Positions 54,464 to 64,000 of a stretch of DNA of 64,000 bases are shown here, in pieces (position 1 is the stretch's first letter; the number at the start of each line of letters is the position of its first letter). The position numbers were made by a program, and so were the translations under genes. The notes beneath the pieces are model-generated. The model was not told where the DNA came from, searched no databases, and saw only the letters and a list, made by a program, of their open reading frames with translations. Source of the stretch: Arcobacter sp. CECT 8985 (lineage in GTDB: Bacteria > Campylobacterota > Campylobacteria > Campylobacterales > Arcobacteraceae); contig NZ_PDKC01000007.1 of the NCBI RefSeq assembly GCF_004116495.1, positions 25,973 to 89,972 of the forward strand. The letters are read 5' to 3'.

Positions 54464-54649
54464 ATGACTGCACAAGATAAAGAGTTAGAACAACTACACG
54501 ATACAATTGTTTCAGATGTAAATTTACTTGTTGAAAAATATATGGATATTGTTGGGTGGGATGTACCTGAATATGATGAAGAAAAAGCAAAAAGTAAAAT
54601 ACTTGCAATTATAAAAAATACTATTAATAAGATTGAGGAAGAGAATTAA
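54464..54649 (+). CDS. Small acidic hypothetical protein upstream of argH
   Basis: A 61-residue acidic, helical protein with no recognised family ([20 protein letters not shown]). It has AAAGGA before the ATG and its stop overlaps the argH start by one base, which supports a real, translationally coupled gene. Function unknown. Confidence 0.65.
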   Translation: MTAQDKELEQLHDTIVSDVNLLVEKYMDIVGWDVPEYDEEKAKSKILAIIKNTINKIEEEN

Positions 54650-56040
54650 TGTCAAATGATAATAATCAGATTTTAAAAAATACTAATGCACAGATTTTAG
54701 ATGAATTTAATGCATCAGTAATGTTTGATAAAGAACTTTATGCACAAGATATAAAAGGTTCAATGGCTCATAGTCAAATGCTTTTTGAACAAGGAATTTT
54801 ATCTAAAGAGGATAAAGAAGCTATTCATAATGGACTTTTACAAGTTAAAGAAGAGATTGAAAGTGGCAAGTTTGAGTTTAAAATAGAGCATGAAGATATA
54901 CATATGGCAGTTGAGAGTAGATTGACTGAAATTGTAGGTGATGCAGGAAAAAGACTTCACACTGCAAGAAGTAGAAATGATCAAGTTGCAACTGATTTTA
55001 GATTATATGTTCAAGAAAAAACATTAAGTATTAAAAAGCAATTAAAAGAAATTATATCTACTTTTATTGAAGTGTCAAAAAAACATACAGATACTTTAAT
55101 TCCAGGTATGACTCATTTACAACATGCACAACCAATTAACTTTGCTTATCATATGCTAGCATATGCAAATATGTTTAAAAGGGATTTTGAAAGATTTGAA
55201 AGTTCATATGAAAGAAACAATTATTCACCTTTGGGAAGTGCTGCATTAGCTGGAACACCTCACAATATTAATAGAGAATCTACAAGTAATCAACTCGGAT
55301 TTACCTCTCCTACAATAAATGCAATGGATAGCGTAAGTGATAGAGACTTTGCATTAGAAATATTATTTAATATTAGTACATCAATGATGCATGTAAGTAG
55401 AATTGCTGAAGAGTTAGTTACTTGGTCATCATATGAATTTCAATTTGTAAGAATGAGTGATGAATATGCAACAACATCATCAATTATGCCACAAAAGAAA
55501 AATCCAGATGTACCTGAATTATTAAGAGGTAAAACTGGAAGAACATATGGAAATTTAATCTCATTATTAACAGTTATGAAAGGTTTACCATTAGCATATA
55601 ATAAAGATACACAAGAAGATAAAGAGGGTGTATTTGATTCAGTTAAGACAATTGAAATATCTCTTAAGATTTTAAATGAAGTAATTAAAACTATGAATAT
55701 AAATGTAGATAAAATGAGTGAAGCTTGTAAAATTGGACATTTAAGTGCAACAGATTTAGCTGATTATTTAGTTCAAAAACAAAATATGCCTTTTAGAACT
55801 GCATATTATATTACAAAAGATGTAGTTGCAATGGCAAATAGTTTAAATAAAGATATTAGTGAATTAACAATTGATGAAATTAGAAAATCAAATGAACAGA
55901 TAAAAAATGTAAATGAAGAGATTGTTATGTATCTTGATTTAAAAGCATCAATGAATGCTAGAAATTCATTTGGTGGAACTTCAACAAAACAGACAAAAAG
56001 TCAAATTGAGATTTTAGAATCTTGGACAAAAAGTAAATAG
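54649..56040 (+). CDS. argH: Argininosuccinate lyase
   Basis: A 463-residue enzyme of the fumarase/aspartase superfamily, the last step of arginine synthesis (argininosuccinate to arginine and fumarate). The N-terminal block [17 protein letters not shown] is typical; E-D-I-H-M-A-V-E and [13 protein letters not shown] follow near residues 83-114. T-H-L-Q-H-A-Q-P lies near 158, and the signature loop [11 protein letters not shown] near 279-289 holds the catalytic Ser. Cytoplasmic tetramer by family. Translation is coupled to the 61-residue gene. Confidence 0.96.
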   Translation: MSNDNNQILKNTNAQILDEFNASVMFDKELYAQDIKGSMAHSQMLFEQGILSKEDKEAIHNGLLQVKEEIESGKFEFKIEHEDIHMAVESRLTEIVGDAGKRLHTARSRNDQVATDFRLYVQEKTLSIKKQLKEIISTFIEVSKKHTDTLIPGMTHLQHAQPINFAYHMLAYANMFKRDFERFESSYERNNYSPLGSAALAGTPHNINRESTSNQLGFTSPTINAMDSVSDRDFALEILFNISTSMMHVSRIAEELVTWSSYEFQFVRMSDEYATTSSIMPQKKNPDVPELLRGKTGRTYGNLISLLTVMKGLPLAYNKDTQEDKEGVFDSVKTIEISLKILNEVIKTMNINVDKMSEACKIGHLSATDLADYLVQKQNMPFRTAYYITKDVVAMANSLNKDISELTIDEIRKSNEQIKNVNEEIVMYLDLKASMNARNSFGGTSTKQTKSQIEILESWTKSK

Positions 56041-56059
56041 ATGAGTTTTTAACTCATCT
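56039..56059. terminator. Hairpin between argH and cheV
   Basis: AGATGAGTT-TTT-AACTCATCT is a perfect 9-base stem that begins in the argH stop codon and is followed by AAATTT. It lies between convergent genes and may serve both. Confidence 0.7.
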
Positions 56060-56070
56060 AAATTTACTAT

Positions 56071-56973
56071 TTATTTTAAAAGGAATTTTTTAGTTGTTTC
56101 ATATAGAGCTTCAACATCAGTTTTACCAATAAACCAATCTACTCCAATAGCATTCATTTTATTCTTTACTGCATCAGTTGTCATTGAAGAGTTTACAATA
56201 ACTGGGATATTGCTATGGTTTTCTTTTATGTAAGATGCAACTTGATATCCATCAGCTTCTGGCATTTCAATATCAGTTAAAACCATACCGATTTCATTTG
56301 GATCTAACTCTTTAAATCTTTGTAATAAAAGTGCTCCATTATTATAAATTTCATAACTTATATTTGCTTTTTTAAAGAATTTTCTTAATATCTCCCTTGC
56401 AACGCCTGAATCTTCAGCAGCAAGAACCATTTTTGAAGAGTTTAATGGAGCTTCAACATATCTATTAACTGCTTCTTCTCCATCATCAGTCCAACCAATA
56501 TCTTTTAGAAGTTGTTCTGCATTAAATACTGTACAAAGTTCATCTTTTTCCTGTACTCTTACATAAGTTGTATATGTGATTTTTGAGTTTGTCTCTTCTG
56601 TATGTCTTAATTGTTCTGTAGTTTTTTCTACAATATCAAGCATATCTCTAATTAAAAAACCTACTTTTTTATGATTAAACTCACAATAAATAATAAGTTT
56701 ATATTCATCCATAGACATTTTTTGTTGACCTAGCCATGCATCAAGATTTACTAAAGTTACAGGTTCCCCTCTAATTGTAGCAATTCCTGCAATAATAGAT
56801 GAATCACTAGGTGTATCATTGATTGTTACTTCTTCTTTAATAACAAATGCTTTTACTTTAGCAATGTTAATAGCGTAAATATTGTTATGACTTGTATAAA
56901 ATACTGCTAACTGTTGAACATTTCTTTTATGACCTTGAGTCATTTGTTCAACGCTACTACTAATGTCATTCAT
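56071..56973 (-). CDS. cheV: Chemotaxis protein CheV (CheW-receiver fusion)
   Basis: A 300-residue protein with a CheW-like domain (about 20-160, with F-Y-T-S-H-N-N-I-Y-A-I-N and R-G-E-P-V-T-L-V-N-L-D-A-W) and a C-terminal receiver (about 172-300). The phospho-acceptor Asp is in M-V-L-T-D-I-E-M-P-E-A-D-G near residue 238, and the acidic pair (A-A-E-D-S) and Lys (I-G-K-T) are present. It links chemoreceptors to CheA and tunes adaptation. Campylobacterota usually carry several CheV copies. Monocistronic. Confidence 0.93.
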   Translation of the reverse strand: MNDISSSVEQMTQGHKRNVQQLAVFYTSHNNIYAINIAKVKAFVIKEEVTINDTPSDSSIIAGIATIRGEPVTLVNLDAWLGQQKMSMDEYKLIIYCEFNHKKVGFLIRDMLDIVEKTTEQLRHTEETNSKITYTTYVRVQEKDELCTVFNAEQLLKDIGWTDDGEEAVNRYVEAPLNSSKMVLAAEDSGVAREILRKFFKKANISYEIYNNGALLLQRFKELDPNEIGMVLTDIEMPEADGYQVASYIKENHSNIPVIVNSSMTTDAVKNKMNAIGVDWFIGKTDVEALYETTKKFLLK

Positions 56974-57046
56974 AATATTCCTTTTTATGTGATTTTAAAT
57001 TATATATATTTTTTTCTTATAATCAACTTTGTTTCTTAAAGTTCTT

Positions 57047-57691
57047 TTAATTCTTTCTCATTAATTTTTGAATTGTAACAGATGCCATCATTAAACCAAA
57101 TGAACCTGTAACTCCTTCAAAACTACCTTTTTCTATGCACATTGGCTCTTCAGAAGAGAAAACTACTTTGAACTTCTTTTTAAAGCCTTGCGCTTTTAAT
57201 TCTGTTCTTATTTTTCTTATAAATGGATCATTATATGTATCCCAAATTGATTTATATTCAATTTTACTTGGGTCAATTCTTTTTGCTCCACCACTTGTAC
57301 TTATTACTTTTGTAAAATATTTTTTTATTAAGTGAACTTTTGGTGTAACATCGTCAATTGCATCTAGAATATAATCAAATGACGAAAAATCAAAGTTATC
57401 AATCCACTCTTTTGTAATTTTAACATGAATTGGTGTCACTTCAGGGTATTTTTGTGCTAAAGCTTCAACTTTTATTTTTCCAATATTACCTTCACTACCC
57501 ATTTGTCTATTTAAATTTGATTCTTCATATGTATCAAAATCAACAATTGTTATATTTGTTATTCCAGTTCTATATAGTGAATCTAAGGCAAAACTTCCAA
57601 CTCCTCCAACTCCAAGAAGTATAAGTTTTGCATCTTGAAATTTCTTAAAATTCTCTTCACCAAAAAGTTTTTTTGTTCTGTCGTATCTCAT
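57047..57691 (-). CDS. tcdA: ThiF-family tRNA t6A dehydratase (TcdA/CsdL-like)
   Basis: A 214-residue E1-like enzyme. The nucleotide loop G-V-G-G-V-G-S lies near residue 28-34, D-F-D-x-x-x-x-S-N-L-N-R-Q near 51-63, and D-A-I-D-D near 109. The TcdA block V-V-F-S-S-E-E-P and the C-terminal G-V-T-G-S-F-G-L-M-M-A-S are present. TcdA forms cyclic t6A at tRNA position 37 using ATP. It lacks the C-terminal extension of E. coli TcdA (268 residues), so a related ThiF role remains possible. Confidence 0.8.
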   Translation of the reverse strand: MRYDRTKKLFGEENFKKFQDAKLILLGVGGVGSFALDSLYRTGITNITIVDFDTYEESNLNRQMGSEGNIGKIKVEALAQKYPEVTPIHVKITKEWIDNFDFSSFDYILDAIDDVTPKVHLIKKYFTKVISTSGGAKRIDPSKIEYKSIWDTYNDPFIRKIRTELKAQGFKKKFKVVFSSEEPMCIEKGSFEGVTGSFGLMMASVTIQKLMRKN

Positions 57692-57751
57692 ATAATTTAC
57701 TCTTTTAAAAATTTTAGATATTATATCATAAAATAATTTATGGAGTAGTTG

Positions 57752-58237
57752 ATGGAAAAAGAACCAATGACAATATCTGGTTATGAAAAAATAACAAATA
57801 ATCTAGATTTTTTAAAAACACATGAGAGACCAGAAACAGTAATTGCTTTAGATGAAGCAAGACAATTAGGTGATTTAAAAGAGAATGCTGAATATCACGC
57901 TGCAAAAGATAAATTAAAATTAATAGATTCTCAAATTGCAGAACTTGGAAATATTATCAGTAAAGCAATTATTATTGATCCTTCTACTCTACCACACGAT
58001 AAAGTAAGTTTTGGTTCTACAGTTAATTTAGTTGATGTTGAAACAGAAAAAGAGTTTACTTATACAATAGTAGGTGGAGTTGAATCAGATGCTGATAGAG
58101 GATTGATATCATTTAATTCACCATTGGCAAAACAATTAATGGGAAAAGAAGAGGGTGATGAAGTTCAAGCTACATTACCAGGTGGACTTAGTACTTTTGA
58201 AGTAGTAGAAGTTTATTATAAAGAAATAGAACTGTAG
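57752..58237 (+). CDS. greA: Transcription elongation factor GreA
   Basis: A 161-residue protein with the N-terminal coiled-coil finger (M-T-I-S-G-Y-E-K-I, then E-A-R-Q-L-G-D-L-K-E-N-A-E-Y-H-A-A) that reaches into RNA polymerase with the conserved acidic tip, and a C-terminal FKBP-like domain (about 85-161, with F-G-S-T-V-N-L and P-G-G-L-S-T-F-E-V). It rescues stalled polymerase. The ATG at 57752 is chosen over an in-frame TTG one codon upstream because GGAG is 6 bases before it. Confidence 0.95.
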   Translation: MEKEPMTISGYEKITNNLDFLKTHERPETVIALDEARQLGDLKENAEYHAAKDKLKLIDSQIAELGNIISKAIIIDPSTLPHDKVSFGSTVNLVDVETEKEFTYTIVGGVESDADRGLISFNSPLAKQLMGKEEGDEVQATLPGGLSTFEVVEVYYKEIEL

Positions 58238-58261
58238 TTTTAGTTTTTATAAAAGTTTTAT

Positions 58262-58966
58262 ATGTTTTTTGAACTAAAAGAAAATACTATTTTTGTAGCT
58301 GACTCTCACTACAATGAAAAAAATCAACAATTTTTAATCTTTTTAGAGAAACTTAAATCTAAAGAGATTAATTGTGAATTACTTATTTTTATGGGAGATA
58401 TGTTTGATTTTATATCTTCTGAAAGTAAATATTTTGTAAAAAGAAATCAAAAATTAATTAATATGATAAATGAACTTTCAAAAGATATTCAAATTATATA
58501 TTTTGAGGGAAATCATGATTATAATATGCAGCCACTATTTGCTGATGTAAAAGTAATAAAAAGAGACAAACAGCCTTTTTATGTAGAGTATAAAAATAGT
58601 AAAGTAGCAATAAGTCATGGAGATAACTTTACTCCAAAATCCTATGATTTATATTGTAAAGTGATTAGAAATCACTCTTTATTAATCTTTTTAAATATGT
58701 TAGATATAAAAAACTTTATATCTAAAAAAATCTACTATACACTAATGAAAAAAAGAATATGTCAAGATTTTGAAGGTTTTCAAGAGTTAGCTTCAAAACG
58801 TTGTAAAAATTTTGATGCACAAATAATTATCGAAGGTCATTTTCATCAAGGAAAAGAGTATAATTTTGATGATAAAAGATATATTAATATACCATCTTTA
58901 TGTTGTAGTGAAGAATATACTTTATTAATAGATGGGGAATTTAAAAAAGTTAAACTTAATAAATAA
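58262..58966 (+). CDS. Metallophosphoesterase, LpxH-like
   Basis: A 234-residue calcineurin-type phosphoesterase. Metal ligands appear in order: A-D-S-H-Y-N (near residue 13-18), M-G-D-M-F-D-F (about 45-51), G-N-H-D (about 82-85), S-H-G-D (about 120) and G-H-F-H (about 198). Length and motif order fit UDP-2,3-diacylglucosamine hydrolase (LpxH) of lipid A synthesis. The Asp-Ser-His start instead of D-x-H-L is slightly unusual. It is 24 bases after greA. Another phosphoesterase role cannot be excluded. Confidence 0.78.
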   Translation: MFFELKENTIFVADSHYNEKNQQFLIFLEKLKSKEINCELLIFMGDMFDFISSESKYFVKRNQKLINMINELSKDIQIIYFEGNHDYNMQPLFADVKVIKRDKQPFYVEYKNSKVAISHGDNFTPKSYDLYCKVIRNHSLLIFLNMLDIKNFISKKIYYTLMKKRICQDFEGFQELASKRCKNFDAQIIIEGHFHQGKEYNFDDKRYINIPSLCCSEEYTLLIDGEFKKVKLNK

Positions 58967-59027
58967 TTTTATTAAATTATAATGCTAATATTGATATATA
59001 ACATACAAATATTAAAAAGGATAAAAA

Positions 59028-61001
59028 ATCGCAAAATTTGAAGTAGTAAGTGATTACTCTCCAGCAGGAGATCAACCACAAGCAATAGAATCTTTAAGTA
59101 GCTCAATACAAGATGGGAATAAGTATCAAACACTTTTAGGAGTTACAGGAAGTGGTAAAACTTATACTATGGCAAAAGTAATTGAAAAAGTTCAAAAACC
59201 AACACTTATTATGACACATAATAAAACTCTTGCTGCTCAATTATATAGTGAATTTAAAGCCTTTTTCCCAAACAATCACGTTGAATATTTTATCTCATAT
59301 TATGATTATTATCAACCAGAAGCATATATTCCAAGAAGTGATCTTTTTATAGAAAAAGATTCAGCAATTAATGAAGAGTTAGAAAGATTAAGATTAAGTA
59401 CAACTGCATCATTATTATCTTTTGATGATGTAATTGTTATTGCTTCTGTTTCTGCAAACTATGGTTTAGGTAACCCAGAAGAGTATAAAGCAATGGTTCA
59501 AAGAATTGAAGTTGGTTTTGAATATTCTCAAAAAGCATTTTTACTAAAACTTGTAGAGATGGGATATAAAAGAAATGATAAGTTTTTTGATAGAGCTGAT
59601 TTTAGAGTAAATGGAGATGTGATTGATATTTTTCCTGCATATTATGAAGATGAGTTTATTAGAGTAGAGTTCTTTGGAGATGAAGTAGAATCTATTACAA
59701 AACATGAATATTTAACAAATACAAAAACAAAAAGTTTAGATGAAGTTATAATATATTCTGTTAATCCATTTGTTGTTTCAAATGACAAATTAGCAACTGC
59801 TGTTAAGCAAATAGAAGATGAATTAAAACAAAGACTTGAATATTTTCAACAAGAAGATAAGCAAGTAGAGTACCAAAGATTAAAACAAAGAGTTGAGTTT
59901 GATTTAGAGATGATTGAAAGTACTGGAATGTGTAAAGGTATTGAAAATTATGCAAGGCATCTAACTGGACAAAAACCAGGTGAGACTCCATACTCACTTA
60001 TGAACTATTTTGAACAAATGAAAGAAGATTTTTTATTAATAGTTGATGAATCACATGTATCACTACCGCAATTTAGAGGAATGTATGCAGCAGATAGAAG
60101 TAGAAAAGAAGTATTAGTTGATTATGGATTTAGACTTCCAAGTGCACTTGATAATAGACCATTGAAATTTGATGAATTTATACAAAAAGCACCACACTTT
60201 TTATTTGTAAGTGCTACACCAAATCAACTTGAAGTTGAAAAAAGTGCAGTTGTTGCAGAACAAATTATTAGACCAACTGGATTACTTGACCCTGTAATTG
60301 AGATAATGGATAGTGAATATCAAGTAGAAAAACTTTATGATGAAATAAAAAAAGTAGTAGAGAAAAAACAAAGAGTTTTAGTAACAGTATTAACTAAAAA
60401 AATGGCAGAAGAACTAACATCATACTATTCAGATTTAGGAATAAAAGTAAAATATATGCATAGTGAGATTGATGCAATTGAGAGAAATCAAATAATAAGA
60501 GAGTTAAGGCTTGGTGAGTTTGATGTATTAGTTGGAATTAACTTATTAAGAGAAGGACTTGATATTCCAGAAACTTCTCTTGTAGCTATTTTAGATGCAG
60601 ATAAAGAAGGTTTTTTAAGAAGTAGAACTTCTCTTATTCAAACAATGGGTAGGGGAGCAAGAAATGAAAATGGTAGAGTTATTTTATTTGCAAAAAGAGT
60701 AACAGATTCTATGCAGTTTGCAATTGATGAAACAAATAGAAGAAGAGAGATACAAAAACAATACAATAAAGAACATAATATTACTCCTAAATCTACAAAA
60801 AGAAAACTTGACGAAAATCTAAAACTTGAAGAGTATGATGATTTAGCTTGGAAAAAACAAAAACTTGAAAAAATGCCTGCAAGTGAAAGAAAAAAGATAT
60901 TGCTTGAATTGAATAAAAAGATGAAAAAAGCTGCACAAGACTTGAACTTTGAAGAAGCAATTAGATTAAGAGACGAAATTGAGAAGTTAAAAAAAGCATA
61001 A
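59028..61001 (+). CDS. uvrB: Excinuclease ABC subunit B, with non-canonical ATC start
   Basis: A 657-residue UvrB when read from the ATC at 59028-59030. The N-terminus [19 protein letters not shown] and Walker A G-V-T-G-S-G-K-T (38-45) are the family standard. The first ATG (59169) would begin after Walker A and give a dead protein; between the in-frame stop (TAA, 59022-59024) and Walker A there is no ATG, GTG or TTG. AAAGG lies about 7 bases before the ATC. Further motifs: [12 protein letters not shown] (beta-hairpin), [20 protein letters not shown], and the C-terminal UVR domain (about 620-657). It works with UvrA and UvrC in excision repair. Confidence 0.95.
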   Translation: MAKFEVVSDYSPAGDQPQAIESLSSSIQDGNKYQTLLGVTGSGKTYTMAKVIEKVQKPTLIMTHNKTLAAQLYSEFKAFFPNNHVEYFISYYDYYQPEAYIPRSDLFIEKDSAINEELERLRLSTTASLLSFDDVIVIASVSANYGLGNPEEYKAMVQRIEVGFEYSQKAFLLKLVEMGYKRNDKFFDRADFRVNGDVIDIFPAYYEDEFIRVEFFGDEVESITKHEYLTNTKTKSLDEVIIYSVNPFVVSNDKLATAVKQIEDELKQRLEYFQQEDKQVEYQRLKQRVEFDLEMIESTGMCKGIENYARHLTGQKPGETPYSLMNYFEQMKEDFLLIVDESHVSLPQFRGMYAADRSRKEVLVDYGFRLPSALDNRPLKFDEFIQKAPHFLFVSATPNQLEVEKSAVVAEQIIRPTGLLDPVIEIMDSEYQVEKLYDEIKKVVEKKQRVLVTVLTKKMAEELTSYYSDLGIKVKYMHSEIDAIERNQIIRELRLGEFDVLVGINLLREGLDIPETSLVAILDADKEGFLRSRTSLIQTMGRGARNENGRVILFAKRVTDSMQFAIDETNRRREIQKQYNKEHNITPKSTKRKLDENLKLEEYDDLAWKKQKLEKMPASERKKILLELNKKMKKAAQDLNFEEAIRLRDEIEKLKKA

Positions 61002-61022
61002 TATATTTAAAAGGAAAATAAG

Positions 61023-61670
61023 TTGCCTAAAAAAGCTACAAAAGCAGAAATACAAATTATAAAAGAAGCATTTCAACAGAAGTTTTCAAATGCTGTTACA
61101 GAACTAAAATATAGAAATGATTATGAGTTATTAATTGCAATTATTCTTTCAGCACAATGCACAGATAAAAGAGTAAATATAATAACTCCAGCACTTTTTG
61201 AAAAATATCCAAGTGTATTTGAGCTAGCAGATGCAAAACTTGAAGATGTAAAAGAGTTATTAAAAAGCTGCTCTTTTTTCAATAATAAATCAAAAAATAT
61301 TATAAAAATGGCTCAAAGTGTAATATTAAATTATGGTGGAGATATTCCCCATAATCAAAAAGAGCTTATGAAATTAGCTGGAGTTGGAAATAAAACAGCA
61401 AATGTTTTTATGATTGAGTTTGAAGGTGCAAATCTTATGGCCGTTGATACTCATGTATTTAGAGTTTCTCATAGACTAGGGCTTTCTTACGAAAAGACAG
61501 TTGAAAAAACTGAAGCAGAATTAGTAAAAAAACTAAAAGATGATTTACATATTTTTCATCAAGCAATGGTTTTATTTGGAAGATATACATGTAAAGCAGT
61601 TAGTCCAGATTGTGATAATTGTCTTTTTCCGCATGTATGTAAGACTAAAAGTTCATTTAAGCCAGGCTGA
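61023..61670 (+). CDS. nth: Endonuclease III
   Basis: A 215-residue DNA glycosylase/AP lyase for oxidised pyrimidines. The helix-hairpin-helix L-A-G-V-G-N-K-T-A-N-V holds the catalytic Lys near residue 123, the catalytic Asp is in V-D-T-H-V-F-R-V-S-H-R near 142, and the 4Fe-4S ligands follow the C-x6-C-x2-C-x5-C rule at the C-terminus. The start is a TTG with AAAGGAAA upstream, 21 bases after uvrB, so the two repair genes form an operon. Confidence 0.95.
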   Translation: MPKKATKAEIQIIKEAFQQKFSNAVTELKYRNDYELLIAIILSAQCTDKRVNIITPALFEKYPSVFELADAKLEDVKELLKSCSFFNNKSKNIIKMAQSVILNYGGDIPHNQKELMKLAGVGNKTANVFMIEFEGANLMAVDTHVFRVSHRLGLSYEKTVEKTEAELVKKLKDDLHIFHQAMVLFGRYTCKAVSPDCDNCLFPHVCKTKSSFKPG

Positions 61671-61683
61671 TAAATATAATAAT

Positions 61684-61893
61684 TTATCGCTGCTTTTTTA
61701 ATCTTGCTTTAAACTCTTCTTTTGAAATATATCTACTATTTGTACATATAGATGAAGATGCCTTTTCTTCATTTTGAACTACTGGTTTTTCTTCAACTTT
61801 TAAATTTTTTATCAAGCCCATTTTTAAATTTTTTAATATTGTTAACACTATATTTAATTGCTTATTGTCAACTTCAAATGTAATTTTTGCCAT
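61684..61893 (-). CDS. Small hypothetical protein, 69 residues
   Basis: A basic-to-mixed small protein: residues 1-32 look like a beta-helix unit (K-I-T-F-E-V-D-N-K-Q-L-N-I-V-L-T-I-L), a linker with a single Cys follows, and the C-terminus (R-Y-I-S-K-E-E-F-K-A-R-L-K-K-Q-R) is a charged helix. The layout resembles small antitoxin-like proteins, but no toxin gene is next to it and no family is recognised. It is convergent with nth, 13 bases away. Confidence 0.5.
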   Translation of the reverse strand: MAKITFEVDNKQLNIVLTILKNLKMGLIKNLKVEEKPVVQNEEKASSSICTNSRYISKEEFKARLKKQR

Positions 61894-61989
61894 TTTATTT
61901 ATCTTTTTATTTAAATTATATCAAAAATTTAATTTAACTTTAAATTAACACATCAAAGTTATTATTTCAAAAACACAAAAAGGCAAGGA

Positions 61990-63963
61990 ATGAGAAGAGA
62001 ATTAGCTTTATCTTTTATTGTTGCATCAAGTTTAATGGCAAGTGATCAAATAGAACTTGATTCAGTAGTAGTAACAGATACATTAAAATCAAAAGTAGTA
62101 AATGACATAAGTAATGAAAATCTAAGATCAGCAGATTTAGCACAAGCATTAAGTGAGGTTTCACCTTCAGTTTCAATTGTAAGAAGAAGTGGTATTGCAA
62201 ATGATATTATAGTAAGAGGACAAAAAAAAGATAATATTAATATCTTAATTGATGATGCAAAAATTTATGGAGCATGCCCAAATAGAATGGATCCTCCAAC
62301 TTCTCATATTTTATCAAATAATGTACAAAGTGTTGAGATAACAGAAGGTCCATATGATGTAGAAAATTTTGGAACTTTAAGTGCAAAAGTAAAAATCAAT
62401 ACAAAAAAACCAAAAGAAGGCGTTAATGGTGATGTTAACGTAAACTTTGGAAGTTATAGTTATAGTAAATATTCTACTACCGTTAGTGGAGGAACTAAGG
62501 ATATTAAAGCACTTATTTCTGCTTCAAATGAAGAAAGTGACCAATATGAGGATGGAGATGGAAATACATTAGCTGAACAATTAGAAAAAAATAGTAAAGA
62601 TAAGACTATAACATATAGTAATAAATATAAAAATATGGATGCATATAAAAAGAAAACATTCATGGGAAAATTATACTTTAATTTAACAGATAATCAAGAA
62701 ATAAATTTTTCATATACTGCAAATAGAAGTGATGATATTTTATATGCAAATACAGCTATGGATGCACTTTATGATGATTCTGATATTTATACTTTTAATT
62801 ATGTAGCAAATGACTTATCAAAATTTTCTAAAAAATTAAAATTTAGTTCATATTATTCAAAAGTTGATCATCCTATGAGTACAAGATATAGAAATAATGG
62901 TGCAATGGATATGACAAATCATATGAAATCTAAAATAAAAGGAGCAAAACTTCAAAATGATATGAATATTTTTGATGGAGTATTAACTTTAGGAATTGAC
63001 ACAAGTAAAAGAACTTGGGAAGGTAAATATAGTAATAAAATGAAATCATATCTTGGTGATAGTATTTCAAAAACCGATACAAAAAATAAAGCTGCATTTT
63101 TTAAATATAGTAAAGATATAGACAATTTGAATATAGAAATTGGTTCAAGATATGATGATACTGATATAAATACCGCTGGAAAAGAACAAGACAATAATTA
63201 TGACTCATTGAATGCATATTTATTAACAACATACAAAGTTGATGATTCTTTAAATATTTTTGCAGGAGTTGGTAAATCAAGTAGAGTACCTGATGCAAGA
63301 GAGTTATATTTTAAAAAAAGTGGTAAGTTAATTGGAACACCTAATTTAGAACAAACTAAAAATTATGAAGTTGATCTTGGTATTGAAAAAACAATTGGTG
63401 ATTTTAAAATAAAAACAAAATTCTTTTACTCAAAACTAAATAATTATATCGCATATAATGCATCAAAAATGCAAAATAAATTTGAAAATGTAGATGCTAA
63501 AATCTATGGATTTGATATTAGTGGTTTATATTATGCTAATGATGAAATGTATTTTGATTATGCTCTTGCATATCAAAGAGGGAAAAAGGATAATGCTTTA
63601 GATGGACAAAGTGAAACTAATTTAGCTGAAATCCCACCTTTGAAAGCAACATTAGGTTTTAACTATGAACTTGATAAAAATAAATTTAGAGCATCTTATA
63701 TTGCTTCAAAAGCATGGAGTAATTATGATGAAGACAATGGAGAACAACACCTTGCAGGTTATGGTACAATGAATTTAAAATATGAAAACAGTTATATAAA
63801 AAATACAGTATTAACTTTAGGAATTGATAATGTATTTGATAAAACTTATGCTACAAGTAATACTTATAAAGATTTAACTTTACTTAGTTCAACAAATGAT
63901 GAGGTAATGCTTTTAAATGAACCTGGAAGATATGTATATTTTAATGTAAAATACTCATTTTAG
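61990..63963 (+). CDS. TonB-dependent receptor, OprC/NosA-type copper receptor
   Basis: A 657-residue outer membrane receptor with a short signal peptide (1-17), a TonB box-like E-L-D-S-V-V-V-T near 22-29, a plug domain (about 40-145) and a 22-strand barrel ending in F (Y-V-Y-F-N-V-K-Y-S-F). The plug contains G-A-C-P-N-R-M-D-P-P-T-S with C96 and M100 spaced as the CxxxM copper site of OprC, and the barrel contains H294-P-M296, matching its HxM motif. These four residues bind copper in OprC. No Fur box is seen upstream, which also fits a non-iron substrate. The copper call is inference from the motif. Confidence 0.85.
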   Translation: MRRELALSFIVASSLMASDQIELDSVVVTDTLKSKVVNDISNENLRSADLAQALSEVSPSVSIVRRSGIANDIIVRGQKKDNINILIDDAKIYGACPNRMDPPTSHILSNNVQSVEITEGPYDVENFGTLSAKVKINTKKPKEGVNGDVNVNFGSYSYSKYSTTVSGGTKDIKALISASNEESDQYEDGDGNTLAEQLEKNSKDKTITYSNKYKNMDAYKKKTFMGKLYFNLTDNQEINFSYTANRSDDILYANTAMDALYDDSDIYTFNYVANDLSKFSKKLKFSSYYSKVDHPMSTRYRNNGAMDMTNHMKSKIKGAKLQNDMNIFDGVLTLGIDTSKRTWEGKYSNKMKSYLGDSISKTDTKNKAAFFKYSKDIDNLNIEIGSRYDDTDINTAGKEQDNNYDSLNAYLLTTYKVDDSLNIFAGVGKSSRVPDARELYFKKSGKLIGTPNLEQTKNYEVDLGIEKTIGDFKIKTKFFYSKLNNYIAYNASKMQNKFENVDAKIYGFDISGLYYANDEMYFDYALAYQRGKKDNALDGQSETNLAEIPPLKATLGFNYELDKNKFRASYIASKAWSNYDEDNGEQHLAGYGTMNLKYENSYIKNTVLTLGIDNVFDKTYATSNTYKDLTLLSSTNDEVMLLNEPGRYVYFNVKYSF

Positions 63964-63985
63964 AAGTAACTTTTAAGTTACTTCT
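63962..63985 (+). terminator. Terminator of the TonB receptor gene
   Basis: AGAAGTAACTT-TT-AAGTTACTTCT is a perfect 11-base stem that starts in the stop codon and is followed by ATTTAAAT. Confidence 0.75.
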
Positions 63986-64000
63986 ATTTAAATATTAATA

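Noticed and set aside
59169..61001. uvrB starting at the first ATG
   Set aside because: This start lies after Walker A, which UvrB cannot lack; the conserved N-terminus is encoded in frame upstream.

Overview
The window is strongly A+T-rich, densely coded DNA from a free-living, respiring, motile Gram-negative bacterium. The gene set suggests Campylobacterota, most likely the Arcobacter group: a stand-alone ATP synthase c-subunit gene, NifS/NifU-type iron-sulfur assembly, CheV and dCache chemoreceptors, many c-type cytochromes, and Zn/Fe/Ni/Cu acquisition genes. The taxonomic call is inference from gene content and style; there is no rRNA, tRNA, CRISPR array, insertion sequence or prophage in the window.

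Layout. 1-1.5 kb: end of a TolC-family gene and a DUF808 membrane protein. 1.6-6.9 kb (minus): a nickel ABC importer operon nikABCDE ending in a GNAT acetyltransferase. 7-14.7 kb: an SDR oxidoreductase, a NIT-GAF-PAS-GGDEF sensor and two convergent dCache chemoreceptors. 14.9-17.1 kb: atpE and an AsmA-like periplasmic protein. 17.2-22.9 kb: a Fur-boxed operon of imelysin lipoprotein, di-heme DUF1111 protein, second imelysin, fatty-acid hydroxylase-family membrane protein and di-heme peroxidase. 23-26.1 kb: SDR, a divergent TolC-like protein and an EamA transporter. 26.2-29 kb: a Fur/Zur-family repressor divergent from a zinc-binding protein and a DUF1007-NicO fusion transporter. 29.1-34.6 kb: EamA and MATE transporters, an atypical response regulator, and a CydA-like two-gene membrane complex with a fused heme c domain. 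35-41.4 kb: two PLP transsulfuration enzymes, a radical SAM-MnmC methyltransferase fusion, SelO and DoxX. 41.6-43.1 kb: small genes and a decayed EamA gene. 43.1-52.6 kb: sufBCDSE-T (minus), an amino-acid importer pair, and nifS-nifU (plus). 52.7-64 kb: hemerythrin plus a 12-TM protein, argH, cheV, tcdA, greA, an LpxH-like phosphoesterase, uvrB, nth and an OprC/NosA-type copper TonB receptor.

How it fits together. Metal handling dominates: Ni import, Zn import under paired operators, a Fur-type iron operon, copper uptake, and two complete Fe-S cluster assembly systems whose promoters share a 17-base motif. The most notable items are the radical SAM-MnmC fusion (a possible one-protein route to mnm5U in tRNA), the ZnuA plus DUF1007-NicO fusion lacking any ZnuBC, the expanded Fur-regulated imelysin/di-heme operon, and two genes (uvrB and an ABC permease) that can only be read full length from ATC or ATT start codons.
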